Shown one piece after another: positions 1-8,477 of a DNA stretch of 38,367 nucleotides. The stretch comes from Candidatus Brevibacterium intestinavium. GTDB taxonomy: Bacteria; Actinomycetota; Actinomycetes; Actinomycetales; Brevibacteriaceae. Position numbers and translations under genes: made by a program. Numbering within the stretch: the first letter of the stretch is position 1; every line of letters starts with the position of its first letter. The notes under the pieces are model-generated. The model searched no databases. It was given only the letters and a program-made list of their open reading frames with translations, and was not told the origin of the DNA. The stretch is taken from positions 1 through 38,367 of the forward strand of contig DWZN01000191.1 of the NCBI GenBank assembly GCA_019117545.1. Reading direction: 5' to 3'.

Positions 1-2279
1 AATCGACCGCCAAGGGACACTCGGCCGGTGCCGGGCAGTCGGCCGGCAACCGATCGGGGTCGGGCAAGATCGGGTTCGCAGAACTCAGCGCGGCCAACCG
101 CAGAGCCAAGAAGCAAGGGGCATCGGCACCGGCCGGTGCCGGTCAGCAGGTGTCGGCCGTCAAGCTCGACCCTCATGCCGCCGCCATCCACCGCGCCCTG
201 CTGACCGGACTGCTGACGATGATCGGCTCGCGTTCCGAACGCCACAAGGACTACCAGGGAGCGCGCGGCACCCGCTTCGCCATCTTCCCCGGATCCGGAC
301 TGTTCAAGGTCAACCCGGACTTCGTCATGGCCGCCGAACTCGTCGAGACCTCCCGTCTGTGGGCCCGCACGGTCGCCGCGATCGACCCCGACTGGGTCGT
401 CGAAGCCGCCGGGGACCTCGTCACCCGTCAGCATTCGGATCCGCACTGGTCGACGAAGGCCGGCGCATCGATGGTCTACGAGAAGATCTCGCTCTACGGG
501 GTCACGCTCATCACCGACCGGAGGGTCGGCTACGGCGCCTTCGACCGGGAAGGCGCCCGCGATATGTTCATCCGCAAGGGACTCATCGAAGGCGATTGGC
601 ATGAACGCTTCGGATTCCTCGAGCACAATGCCGCTGTCATCGACGAGGCCGAGGAACTGGCGTCACGGACCCGGAACCGGCGCGTGCTCGACCAGGACGA
701 TGCCCTGTACGAATTCTTCGACGAGCGCATCCCGGAGGGGATCACCTCGGCGGCGGATTTCCGTTCCTGGTGGAAGAAGCAGAAGCGTCGGGACGCACAT
801 CTGCTCGACCTCACGACCTCGGTCCTGCTCAGCGACGACAGCGAGGAGCTGACCGCCTCGGTGGCGGCCGACTTCCCGATGGAATGGGAGCTGGCCGACG
901 GCACCCAGGCCAAGCTGCGCTACTCCTTCGATCCCGGCAGCACCGATGACGGAGTGACCGTGGAGATCCCCGCCGAGGCGGTGCCGGCCGTCGACGCCGA
1001 TGAATTCAGCTGGCAGGTGCCGGGGCTGCGCGAGGAGCTCGTGGCCGCCTACATCCGATCGCTGCCGAAGAACAAGCGACGCTACTTCGTGCCTGCCCCC
1101 AACGTCGCCCGCGAGATCCTTCCCGCGCTCACCCCGTATCAGGGCAGCCTGCCCGAGGTGCTGGCCGCGCACCTGAGCGAACGCGCCGGCGGGGGAGGGC
1201 TGAACGACCTGGTGCCGATCACGGTCACGGCCTCCGATTTCGACCGCGAGCGGATCCCCGCCCATCTGCGCATGACCTTCCGCGTCGTGGACGGGAAGAA
1301 GACCGTCGGCCTCGGCGAGGATCTCGCGGCGCTGACCACCCGGGCCGAACCCGAGGTGCGCAAGGTACGGCAGAAGCAGGCCGCGTTCACACCGACGACG
1401 GGTCTGACCGGCTGGACGTTCGGGCCGCTGGACGAACCGGAACAGGCGACGGCGGGGGTTGTGCCGGGACTGGCCGACCGGTCGCGATCGGTCGACCTGG
1501 TCGCCTTCGACTCCGCGGACGAGGCCAGGTCGGCCACGCGGGAAGGCCTCATCACGCTCCTGGCCCTGCACGCAGGTGAGACCCTGAAGTACCTGCAGGA
1601 CGGGCTGACGACCGAGGAGAAGCTCGTCCTCGCCGGTCACCAGAAATCGACCGACGCGCTGCTGACCGCCCTCATCCGGGTCGGCATCCGCGGACTCGTC
1701 TCGGATCGTCTGGGACCGGCCGAATCCTCGTGGGTGGCCACGGCCGAGGAGTTCGACCGGCTGCGCACGGAGGTCCACGCCCGGCTGCCAGTCAGCTGCT
1801 CGTCGCTGCTGCCCCACCTGATGAAAGCGCTCAAGACCGCCACCGAACTCGACAGGCTGGTGACGAAGGCATCGTCATTGGCGATCCTGTCCAACCTCGC
1901 CGATGTGCAGGCCTGGCGCGGCTCCCGGCTGAGCGAATCGGCCGTGGCCGCGATGACTCCGCAGATGTTGCGTGAGCTGCCCCGCTGGGTGCAGGCCGAG
2001 GTGGTGCGCATCGCGGGAATGCAGGATTCGCCGATCCGCGACAAGCAGCTGATGGACCGGGTCACGACCAGCAGCGATGGCGTGGCCAAGAAGATCGGCA
2101 ATCGGTTCCCAGCACTGGCCAAGGCCGAATGGTCGCAGCTGATCGTGTCTCTGCCGGGGGCCTGGGTCGAGGTCGTGCTGATGCTCGAGGAGCTGCGAGT
2201 GTCTCTGTTCGCGAACTCGCTGGGCACCGCACACCCGGTCTCGGAGAAGCGCATCGCGAAGGCACTCGCTCAGCTCTGA
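1..2279 (+). CDS. hrpA: ATP-dependent RNA helicase HrpA, C-terminal part (5' cut by window edge)
   Basis: The frame is open from the first bases of the window, so the gene starts upstream; about 758 residues are visible. From around residue 50 of the visible part the protein matches, from memory, the C-terminal region of bacterial HrpA (DUF3418). Landmarks are AIHRALLTGLL, GTRFAIFPGSGLF, MAAELVETSRLWAR, FVPAPN, and the ending EELRVSLFANSLGT..P.SEKRI, which mirrors the E. coli HrpA C-terminus. The DEAH helicase motor itself lies outside the window. The first 50 visible residues are a Gly/Ser/Ala/Lys-rich low-complexity linker, so the GTG at 150 is not the true start. HrpA is a 3'-5' DEAH-box helicase linked to mRNA processing and rescue of collided ribosomes. 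Its stop codon lies in a short tandem duplication (2267-2303). Confidence 0.93.
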   Translation, partial: STAKGHSAGAGQSAGNRSGSGKIGFAELSAANRRAKKQGASAPAGAGQQVSAVKLDPHAAAIHRALLTGLLTMIGSRSERHKDYQGARGTRFAIFPGSGLFKVNPDFVMAAELVETSRLWARTVAAIDPDWVVEAAGDLVTRQHSDPHWSTKAGASMVYEKISLYGVTLITDRRVGYGAFDREGARDMFIRKGLIEGDWHERFGFLEHNAAVIDEAEELASRTRNRRVLDQDDALYEFFDERIPEGITSAADFRSWWKKQKRRDAHLLDLTTSVLLSDDSEELTASVAADFPMEWELADGTQAKLRYSFDPGSTDDGVTVEIPAEAVPAVDADEFSWQVPGLREELVAAYIRSLPKNKRRYFVPAPNVAREILPALTPYQGSLPEVLAAHLSERAGGGGLNDLVPITVTASDFDRERIPAHLRMTFRVVDGKKTVGLGEDLAALTTRAEPEVRKVRQKQAAFTPTTGLTGWTFGPLDEPEQATAGVVPGLADRSRSVDLVAFDSADEARSATREGLITLLALHAGETLKYLQDGLTTEEKLVLAGHQKSTDALLTALIRVGIRGLVSDRLGPAESSWVATAEEFDRLRTEVHARLPVSCSSLLPHLMKALKTATELDRLVTKASSLAILSNLADVQAWRGSRLSESAVAAMTPQMLRELPRWVQAEVVRIAGMQDSPIRDKQLMDRVTTSSDGVAKKIGNRFPALAKAEWSQLIVSLPGAWVEVVLMLEELRVSLFANSLGTAHPVSEKRIAKALAQL

Positions 2280-2303
2280 CACGGGACGCTCAGCTCTGAC
2301 ACG
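2267..2303. repeat. 17-bp tandem repeat over the hrpA stop codon
   Basis: The 17-bp unit CGCTCAGCTCTGACACG occurs at 2267-2283 and again at 2287-2303 (period 20). The first copy carries the last hrpA codons and its TGA; the second places an extra TGA just downstream. It looks like a slippage duplication. A similar stop-codon duplication occurs at 32231-32286. Confidence 0.85.
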
Positions 2304-2335
2304 TGATGGGTGCCCCTCGCCGAGGCTTTCGAAGC

Positions 2336-2710
2336 TCAGGCGGGGGAGCCGGAGAAGAAGCCGCCGAAGACCCACCACAGCGGCAGGACGCCTGCGGCCA
2401 GCACCGTGGCGACGGCCCACCAGATGCGCCACTTCCACGTGCGCCGACGGGTGCCGATGAAGAGGAACGCGAGGTAGAGGATCAGGCAGAAGCCGCCGGA
2501 GAGGCTGAGCAGCACCATGACAGTGGCGTCCAACCCCGAGGTGCCGAGATCGAAGAGGTACTTCGTCACCTGCGCGATCTGGACGGAGAAGTCGATTGCG
2601 GCGGCCAGCAGCGGGATGCCCAACACCCCGGCGATGATGAGCGGCAGGGCCTTGAGCCATCGCTCCTTCGGCTCCGAACGGCCGGCATACTCTGCGAATT
2701 CCTCAGACAT
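2336..2710 (-). CDS. small membrane protein, unknown function
   Basis: The 124-aa protein begins MSEEFAEYAGRSEPKERW. The frame stays open further upstream, but that extension has no protein-like character, so the ATG at 2710 is preferred. A charged N-terminus of about 18 residues is followed by three likely membrane segments (about residues 20-42, 60-88 and 95-118). A basic, Trp-rich loop (TRRRTWKWRIWW) separates the last two, suggesting a cytoplasmic loop. No enzymatic motif is visible and I do not recognise a named family. It is convergent with hrpA (56 bp between the ends) and divergent from prfC, sharing a 172-bp intergenic region with it. Confidence 0.7.
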   Translation of the reverse strand: MSEEFAEYAGRSEPKERWLKALPLIIAGVLGIPLLAAAIDFSVQIAQVTKYLFDLGTSGLDATVMVLLSLSGGFCLILYLAFLFIGTRRRTWKWRIWWAVATVLAAGVLPLWWVFGGFFSGSPA

Positions 2711-2870
2711 CGCCCACCAGCATATGGGCAGATTCCGACAGGACGCTGGACGCAATGCCGACAGGGCACGCGGCCCGCCCCAGACCGTCGGCAGGACGCA
2801 CAGCCAGCTTGGGAACAGCGGCCCTGGCCACTGTGACTGAACGGACACGCCGAGGCAGGACGAAGGACGA

Positions 2871-2876
2871 TAGGAT
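2871..2876 (+). promoter_or_regulatory. -10 element of prfC, probably a leaderless transcript
   Basis: TAGGAT lies 6 nt before the GTG start at 2883. That is the spacing expected when transcription starts at the start codon. No convincing -35 was found, and the nearest purine stretch is inside the -10 itself. Confidence 0.4.
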
Positions 2877-2882
2877 ATTTCG

Positions 2883-4475
2883 GTGACTTCTGGCCAGTAT
2901 TCCGATAAGGACATCCGACACGAGGCGTCCCGCCGACGCACCTTCGCTGTCATCTCCCACCCCGATGCGGGCAAATCGACGACGACCGAGGCGCTCGCCC
3001 TGCATGCACGCGCCATCGGCCAGGCAGGAGCCACTCACGGCAAGGCAGGCCGCCGGGCCACCGTCTCCGACTGGATGAAGATGGAGCAGGACCGCGGGAT
3101 CTCGATCTCCTCGGCCGCGCTGCAGTTCGAATACCGGGACGCAGTGTTCAACCTCGTCGACACCCCCGGCCACGCGGACTTCTCCGAGGACACCTACCGG
3201 GTGCTCTCGGCCGTCGACTGCGCCGTCATGCTCATCGACGCGGCCAAGGGCCTCGAGGCCCAGACGATGAAGCTCTTCGAAGTCTGCGCCCACCGCAACA
3301 TCCCGATCATCACCGTCGTCAACAAGTGGGACCGTCCCGGCCTCGACGCGCTCGAGCTCATGGACGAGGTGCAGCAGCGCACCGGTCTGCTGCCGACCCC
3401 GATCACCTGGCCCGTCGGCCAGTCCGGCGACTTCCGCGGCGTCCTCGACCGGGCCACCGGCGAGTACACGAAGTACACGCGCACCGATGGCGGTGCGACC
3501 ATCGCCGGTGAGGAGACCTACTCCGCCGAGGCGGCCGCCGACCTCGAGGGCGAGGCCTGGACGACGGCCGTCGACGAATCGGACCTGCTGGAGATGGAGG
3601 ACCAGAACCACGATCAGGAGACCTTCCTGGCGGGGAAGACGACCCCGGTGATGTTCGCCTCCGCCGTGCTCAATTTCGGCATCCACAAACTCCTCGACAT
3701 GCTCGTCGACTTCGCCCCCGCCGCCGAGGCACGGCTGGACAAGAACGATCAGCCCCGTCCCGTCGACGCTCCGTTCTCCGGATTCGTCTTCAAGGTCCAG
3801 GCCGGAATGGACTCGAACCATCGCGACCGTCTCGCCTTCATCCGCGTCTGCTCCGGCGTGTTCGAACGCGGGGCGGTGCTCACCCACGCGGCCACCGGCA
3901 AACCCTTCGCCACGAAGTACGCGCAGCAGGTCTTCGGGCGCGGTCGCGACGTCGTCGACGAGGCCTTTCCCGGCGATGTCGTCGGACTCGTCAACGCCTC
4001 CGCACTGCGGGTCGGTGATTCGCTCTACCTCGACAAGAAGGTCGAGTTCCCCGGCATCCCGACGTTCTCGCCCGAGCACTTCATGGTCATCCGCGCCAAG
4101 GACTCCTCGAAGTACAAACAGTTCCGCCGCGGCATCGAGCAGCTCGACCACGAGGGCGTCATCCAGGTGCTTCGATCGGATCTGCGCGGCGATCAGGCTC
4201 CCGTGCTCGGTGCGGTCGGACCCATGCAGTTCGAGGTCGCCGAGGATCGGATGAACAACGAATTCAACGCCCCCTGCAGCCTCGAGCGGCTCAACTTCTC
4301 TCTGGCCCGGCGCACCACTGCCGAATGTGTGCCGACCCTGTCCCGAGAACGGTCCGTGGAAGTCCTGCACCGTTCGGACGGTGAACTGCTTGCGCTGTTC
4401 TCGGACCGGTGGCGGCTGCAGGGGGTGCAGAAGAACCACCCCGATCTGGTGCTCGAACCGCTGGTCGTCAGCTGA
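2883..4475 (+). CDS. prfC: peptide chain release factor 3 (RF3)
   Basis: The 530-aa protein has the usual length and layout of RF3, the GTPase that removes RF1/RF2 from the ribosome after peptide release. Seen: G1 P-loop SHPDAGKS (residues 25-32), the G2 region MKMEQDRGISI (65-75), G3 DTPGHADFSEDTYR (93-106) and G4 NKWD (147-150). The P-loop ends KST and G4 is NKWD; the E. coli protein, from memory, has KTT and NKLD. Domain 2/3 sequence follows, including GPMQFEVAEDR near the C-terminus. The GTG start is preferred because the family N-terminus (IRHEASRRRTFAVISHPDAGKST) follows at once and a leaderless -10 fits. A likely intrinsic terminator follows at 4481-4517, so the gene is probably monocistronic. 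Confidence 0.95.
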   Translation: MTSGQYSDKDIRHEASRRRTFAVISHPDAGKSTTTEALALHARAIGQAGATHGKAGRRATVSDWMKMEQDRGISISSAALQFEYRDAVFNLVDTPGHADFSEDTYRVLSAVDCAVMLIDAAKGLEAQTMKLFEVCAHRNIPIITVVNKWDRPGLDALELMDEVQQRTGLLPTPITWPVGQSGDFRGVLDRATGEYTKYTRTDGGATIAGEETYSAEAAADLEGEAWTTAVDESDLLEMEDQNHDQETFLAGKTTPVMFASAVLNFGIHKLLDMLVDFAPAAEARLDKNDQPRPVDAPFSGFVFKVQAGMDSNHRDRLAFIRVCSGVFERGAVLTHAATGKPFATKYAQQVFGRGRDVVDEAFPGDVVGLVNASALRVGDSLYLDKKVEFPGIPTFSPEHFMVIRAKDSSKYKQFRRGIEQLDHEGVIQVLRSDLRGDQAPVLGAVGPMQFEVAEDRMNNEFNAPCSLERLNFSLARRTTAECVPTLSRERSVEVLHRSDGELLALFSDRWRLQGVQKNHPDLVLEPLVVS

Positions 4476-4480
4476 GACGA

Positions 4481-4517
4481 GAACCGCTGCCGTCGGATGC
4501 CGGTTCACGGTGTTTTT
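4481..4517 (+). terminator. intrinsic terminator after prfC
   Basis: GAACCG (4481-4486) pairs with CGGTTC (4501-4506) around a loop that can form a small inner CCG/CGG pair. A T5 run lies at 4513-4517. It begins 6 bp after the prfC stop. Confidence 0.5.
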
Positions 4518-4630
4518 GACGGGATGACTATTATGGATCGTCGGGGCCGAAAGCATGGGGCCCCGCTTGGGGAGACCGCCCGCCGGACAGCCCTGCGGCG
4601 CGGTGAGACCCGAAACGACAAAGGAGAACT

Positions 4631-5716
4631 GTGGGAACGAAATCGATTCGAGTCGCGATTGCCGGACTGGGCAACTGCGCCTCGTCCCTGATCCAAGGTG
4701 TTGAGTACTACCGGAATGTGTCCCCGGGGACGAAGGTTCCTGGTCTCATGCACGTGGAGTTCGGGGATTATCACGTCGGTGACATCGATTTCGTTGCCGC
4801 CTTCGATGTCGACGGCAAGAAGGTCGGCGTCGACATCGCCGAGGCGATCACGGCCAGTGAGAACAACACCATCAAACTCAGCGATGTCGAGCCGACCGGC
4901 ATCGAGGTCCTGCGCGGACCGACTCTCGACGGCCTCGGACAGTACTACCGCGACGCGATCGTCGAATCCGATCGTGACCCGGTCGACGTGGTCAAGGCGC
5001 TCAAGGACGCCGAGGCGGACGTGCTCGTATGCTACCTGCCCGTCGGTTCGCAGGAAGCGGTGGAGTACTACGCTCAGGCGGCCATCGACGCGAAGGTCGC
5101 CTTCGTCAACGCTCTGCCCGTCTTCATCGCCGGGACCAAGGAATGGGACGAGAAGTTCCGTGCCGCCGGAGTCCCGATCGTCGGCGACGACATCAAGTCC
5201 CAGATCGGTGCGACCATCACCCACCGTGTGATGGCGAAGCTGTTCGAGGACCGCGGCGTCGTCCTCGACCGCACCTACCAGCTCAACGTCGGCGGCAACA
5301 TGGACTTCAAGAACATGCTCGAACGCCAGCGCCTCGAGTCGAAGAAGATCTCGAAGACCCAGGCCGTGACCTCGAATACGAGCGCCCAGCTGTCCGATCG
5401 CGATGTCCACATCGGACCCAGCGACTACGTCGAATGGCTCGACGACCGCAAATGGGCCTTCGTCCGCCTCGAGGGCCGCAACTTCGGCGACGCTCCCGTG
5501 TCCCTGGAGTACAAGCTCGAAGTCTGGGACTCCCCGAACTCAGCCGGCGTCATCATCGACGCCGTCCGCGCAGCCAAGATCGGCCTCGACCGCGGCATCG
5601 GCGGGGCCCTCATCTCCGCCTCCTCCTACTTCATGAAGTCGCCTCCGGAGCAGAACGACGACGAAGGAGCCCACGAAGCCGTCGAAGCGTTCATCCGCGG
5701 AGACCTCGAACGCTGA
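4631..5716 (+). CDS. ino1: inositol-3-phosphate synthase, actinobacterial type
   Basis: The 361-aa protein converts glucose 6-phosphate to 1D-myo-inositol 3-phosphate with NAD+. In actinomycetes this feeds phosphatidylinositol and mycothiol synthesis. The Rossmann motif [13 protein letters not shown] lies at residues 10-22. Family blocks [15 protein letters not shown] and [12 protein letters not shown] are present, as is the C-terminal [21 protein letters not shown] region. The length matches the short actinobacterial/archaeal form (about 360 aa), not the roughly 500-aa eukaryotic form. The GTG start at 4631 is fixed by AAAGGAG just upstream (about 4620-4626). The gene stands alone between the prfC terminator and a strong terminator at 5738-5770. 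A 5' leader of up to about 100 nt rich in G/C runs is visible, but no known riboswitch was recognised. Confidence 0.95.
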   Translation: MGTKSIRVAIAGLGNCASSLIQGVEYYRNVSPGTKVPGLMHVEFGDYHVGDIDFVAAFDVDGKKVGVDIAEAITASENNTIKLSDVEPTGIEVLRGPTLDGLGQYYRDAIVESDRDPVDVVKALKDAEADVLVCYLPVGSQEAVEYYAQAAIDAKVAFVNALPVFIAGTKEWDEKFRAAGVPIVGDDIKSQIGATITHRVMAKLFEDRGVVLDRTYQLNVGGNMDFKNMLERQRLESKKISKTQAVTSNTSAQLSDRDVHIGPSDYVEWLDDRKWAFVRLEGRNFGDAPVSLEYKLEVWDSPNSAGVIIDAVRAAKIGLDRGIGGALISASSYFMKSPPEQNDDEGAHEAVEAFIRGDLER

Positions 5717-5737
5717 AACGCCCCTTCAACCCCACGC

Positions 5738-5778
5738 AGAGCCGGCCGCACATGTTCTACGGTCGGCTCTGGTGTTTT
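5738..5778 (+). terminator. intrinsic terminator after ino1
   Basis: The 11-bp stem AGAGCCGGCCG (5738-5748) pairs with CGGTCGGCTCT (5760-5770), with one G-T wobble and an 11-nt loop. It is followed by GGTGTTTT. It lies 21 bp after the ino1 stop. Confidence 0.75.
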
Positions 5779-5872
5779 CCCGCCGAGGCGCGAATCGGCA
5801 GATTCGGACTCCGGCCCGGGAGGCGAGTGCAGGCGGCTGACCGGCATAGCTGAGCCGGGCCCCGGGACAGGA

Positions 5873-6400
5873 TCAGGCGGATCCGGATTGTCCGCGTTTG
5901 CGACCCAGGAGCCTGTCGACCAGCCAAGCGATGGCCCCGGTCACGGCACCGACGGATGTGCCGGTGATGAGGCTGGACCCCGCGGCGAAGAGGCGCACTA
6001 TGAGGTTCGACAACCCGGGATCGAGGTCCGCGAGGTTCCCGCCGAGGCGGGGCGGGGCACCGTCGAACTGTGCGGTCCAGAAGATCTGATGCCCTGCGGC
6101 CAGGAGAATTCCGTAGAACACCCCGACGGTCAACAGGGTCAGGAAGGGATTCGGCACCTTGGCCCACAGAGTGACGATGATCCAGACGAGGAGCGGGCCG
6201 AAGACGAAGAGGGCGTTGGTCGCCGTGCCCTCACTGATGATGTCGAGATCGTGGAGGACGACGCGTGGTGCGGCGAGCAGGGCGAGGCCGATGAGGGCGA
6301 TCAGCGGGAGTCCGAGCCGCCGTGCGGATCGGCCGGGACGGTCCGTCTGGTCGGCGGCGTTGGAAACACGGCGGTTGTCGTGCGCAGAGAATGAGTTCAT
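5873..6400 (-). CDS. integral membrane protein, unknown function
   Basis: The 175-aa protein begins MNSFSAHDNRRVSNAADQTDRPGRSARR, a hydrophilic, basic N-terminus. About four hydrophobic segments follow (roughly residues 30-45, 58-80, 85-105 and 140-162). The C-terminus is basic (DRLLGRKRGQSGSA). Positive charge at both ends suggests that both face the cytoplasm. No catalytic motif is visible and I do not recognise the family. It converges on ino1, with the ino1 terminator between them. Its start is the ATG at 6400; upstream lies a 283-bp region shared with the divergent AbgT-family gene. Confidence 0.65.
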   Translation of the reverse strand: MNSFSAHDNRRVSNAADQTDRPGRSARRLGLPLIALIGLALLAAPRVVLHDLDIISEGTATNALFVFGPLLVWIIVTLWAKVPNPFLTLLTVGVFYGILLAAGHQIFWTAQFDGAPPRLGGNLADLDPGLSNLIVRLFAAGSSLITGTSVGAVTGAIAWLVDRLLGRKRGQSGSA

Positions 6401-6611
6401 ACCTCAACGCTAGGCATCCCACCGGTGCGACACAGTCCCCTGAGAGCGACATCTGTCTACGTCGGATGATGACGTCGATATGCATCGCAGCGAACCGTCT
6501 CATGTCTTCGCAGGGGAGGACATCTTCCAGGATCTGGGACTGCCTCGGCGCATCCGGAATATGAGATGGCCGTGACACAACGGCATCTGTCCAGGACACT
6601 TGTCTCTTCGA

Positions 6612-6638
6612 AGTGATCGCACTCACATGCGAATCACT
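6612..6638. promoter_or_regulatory. imperfect inverted repeat upstream of the AbgT-family gene
   Basis: AGTGATCGCA (6612-6621) and TGCGAATCACT (6628-6638) are inverted copies differing by one extra base, with a 6-nt centre. It ends 45 bp before the ATG at 6684, so an operator or leader hairpin is possible. Nothing else was recognised between 6401 and 6683. Confidence 0.3.
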
Positions 6639-6683
6639 CGGCCCAGCGCACCGCGGGGTGCCATCACGACCGAGGAGACACCC

Positions 6684-8267
6684 ATGTCGAGCAACACCGC
6701 CGGCACCGAAGAGAAGTCGCACAGCACCGCCGAACTCAGCTGGCTGATGCGACTGCTGATCGTCATCGAGAAGGTCGGCAACAAGCTGCCGCACCCATTC
6801 TGGCTGTTCCTGTCCCTGGCGGTCATCGTCATGGCCCTGTCCGCCATCTTCTCGGCCACCGGTCTGAGCGCGGTCAATCCGGCCACCGACGAGACGGTGT
6901 CGGTGACGAACCTCTTCTCCACCGAGTCCCTGCGGGAGATCGTGGCCGGGGCGACCGACAACTTCGTCACCTTCCCACCTCTGGGACTTGTCATCATCGT
7001 CCTCTTGGGTGTCGCGGTGGCCGAACAGTCGGGACTCATCGCCGCTATGCTGCGCGGCACCATCGCCGGAGCCTCCCCGAAGTGGATCACCTTCATCGTC
7101 GCACTGGCCGGCACGGCCTCGTCGATCGCGTCCGACGCCTCGTACATGATCATGATCCCCCTCGGCGGACTCGCCTTCAAAGCGGTCGGGCGCAATCCGC
7201 TCCTCGGCTGCGTCGTCGCCTACGCCGCGACCTCGGGCGGGTACTCGGCCGCTCCCATGGTCAACTCTCTCGACACCATCCTCGGCGGGCTCTCCACTTC
7301 GGCAGCCCACATCATCGACGACAGCTACACGGTCAGCCCGGTCGCGAACTTCTATTTCAACTTCGTCTCCATGTTCGTCGTCGCCGCAGCGGTGACGCTG
7401 ATGACGGAACTGGTGCTGACCAAACGCGCCGATCAGCTCGAGCTCGACCCCGAGGACGAGAACGACCCGGAGAACTTCGACGTCACGATGGCACTCGAGC
7501 CCAAGGAGAAGCGAGGTTTGGCAGTCGCCGTGATCGGCATCGTCGCCTGCGCGGCGATCCTGTTCTTCCTCGCCCTTCCGGCAGATTCCTTCCTCCGTGA
7601 CGAATCCGGGTCATTCGGTCCCGAATCAGGTCTGATGGCGGGCATCGCGGGCATCATCGGCGTCGGATTCTTCCTCGTCGGCATCGTCTACGGCTACGCC
7701 ACGGGATCGATCAGGAAGACAGGGGACATCCCCGACATGATGAGCAGGGGACTGCTCCCGTTCGTCCCCGTCATCGTGCTGTTCTTCGCGGCCAGCCAAT
7801 TCCTCGCACTGTTCACGATGTCCAACCTCGGCGAGATCCTGGCCATCAAGGGCGCCGAATTCTTCGGCTCGCTCAACACCGGAACCTTCGTCATCCTCCT
7901 CGGAGGGTGGCTGCTGACGGCACTGGGCGCAATGTTCCTCACCTCGGGGTCAGGACTGTGGACGCTCATGGCTCCGGTCCTCGTCCCGATGTTCATGCTG
8001 CTCTCGATCTCTCCGGAGACCACTCAGGCCCTCTACCGCATCGGCGACTCGACGACGAACATCATCTCGCCGATGAGTCCCTACTTCGTCCTCGTGCTCG
8101 GGTTCATCCAGCGGTACCGGAAGGATGCCGGCATCGGCACGCTGCTGTCATTCACGATTCCGCTGTCGTTCGCGATGTTCGTCTTCTGGGGACTGCTGTT
8201 CTTCATCTGGTGGGCCACGGGCATTCCCTGGGGCCCGGGAGCGACGACGAGTTACCAGATGGGATGA
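6684..8267 (+). CDS. AbgT-family transporter
   Basis: The 527-aa polytopic membrane protein has about a dozen hydrophobic segments. Family-like blocks include LMRLLIVIEKVGNKLPHPFWLFL near the N-terminus, GTASSIASDASYMIMIPLGGLAFKAVGRNPLLG, AATSGGYSAAPMVNSLDTILGGLS, and a late RIGDSTTNIISPMSPYFVLVLGF. Known AbgT members import p-aminobenzoyl-glutamate (E. coli AbgT), while MtrF and YdaH are reported to export sulfonamide-type antimetabolites. Direction and substrate cannot be read here, and there is no abgAB hydrolase pair beside it. The ATG at 6684 is chosen because GAGGAGA precedes it by about 5 nt. An in-frame start at 6600 would add 28 non-family residues. The next gene is 210 bp away, so it is probably monocistronic. 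Confidence 0.88.
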   Translation: MSSNTAGTEEKSHSTAELSWLMRLLIVIEKVGNKLPHPFWLFLSLAVIVMALSAIFSATGLSAVNPATDETVSVTNLFSTESLREIVAGATDNFVTFPPLGLVIIVLLGVAVAEQSGLIAAMLRGTIAGASPKWITFIVALAGTASSIASDASYMIMIPLGGLAFKAVGRNPLLGCVVAYAATSGGYSAAPMVNSLDTILGGLSTSAAHIIDDSYTVSPVANFYFNFVSMFVVAAAVTLMTELVLTKRADQLELDPEDENDPENFDVTMALEPKEKRGLAVAVIGIVACAAILFFLALPADSFLRDESGSFGPESGLMAGIAGIIGVGFFLVGIVYGYATGSIRKTGDIPDMMSRGLLPFVPVIVLFFAASQFLALFTMSNLGEILAIKGAEFFGSLNTGTFVILLGGWLLTALGAMFLTSGSGLWTLMAPVLVPMFMLLSISPETTQALYRIGDSTTNIISPMSPYFVLVLGFIQRYRKDAGIGTLLSFTIPLSFAMFVFWGLLFFIWWATGIPWGPGATTSYQMG

Positions 8268-8377
8268 GCCGCCGCCCTGCGCGATCGAGGGGACGGGAAC
8301 GAGGCTGCGGGAATGAACAGCCGTTCGAAAGCGTTACGATCGTGCAACGCTCGTTGCTTCGGGCGCTCGATCTTCAG

Positions 8378-8404
8378 TGACCGTCCAGGTCATCCGTCTA
8401 CACT
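8378..8404 (+). promoter_or_regulatory. possible promoter and operator of the Bax-inhibitor family gene
   Basis: A -10-like TACACT at 8399-8404 follows a GTGACC (8377-8382) -35-like hexamer by 16 bp. The same place holds an inverted repeat TGACC-N5-GGTCA (8378-8392). An operator overlapping the -35 would suit a repressor. A small hairpin, GCAAC-N4-GTTGC (8344-8357), lies just upstream. Confidence 0.3.
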
Positions 8405-8477
8405 GGACACGTGATTCCACTCTCGTGCGGCGCCTCGTTCGTACGTGCAACCTACTCAGATCGAAAGGATCTCGACC

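Noticed and set aside
663..1817. Long minus-strand open frame (384 codons) inside hrpA
   Set aside because: It is antisense to a clearly homologous coding region. Its product is Arg/Gly/Gln/His-rich with no family likeness, a typical GC-rich shadow.
4504..4534. Promoter for ino1 (TTCACG ... TATTAT)
   Set aside because: TATTAT at 4529-4534 is a fair -10, but the best -35 is 19 bp away and weak. The nearby TTGAC is only 8 bp upstream, so I do not list it as a feature.
2711..4556. Minus-strand open frame of over 600 codons across prfC
   Set aside because: The plus strand encodes RF3 with all GTPase motifs; the opposite frame is Val/Gly/Asp-rich shadow sequence.
4540..4620. Riboswitch in the ino1 leader
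   Set aside because: GC runs such as GGGGCCCC can pair, but no conserved core of a known riboswitch class was recognised.
6322..6564. Short plus-strand frame before the AbgT-family gene
   Set aside because: There is no ribosome site or recognisable composition, and it overlaps the start of the divergent membrane protein gene antisense.
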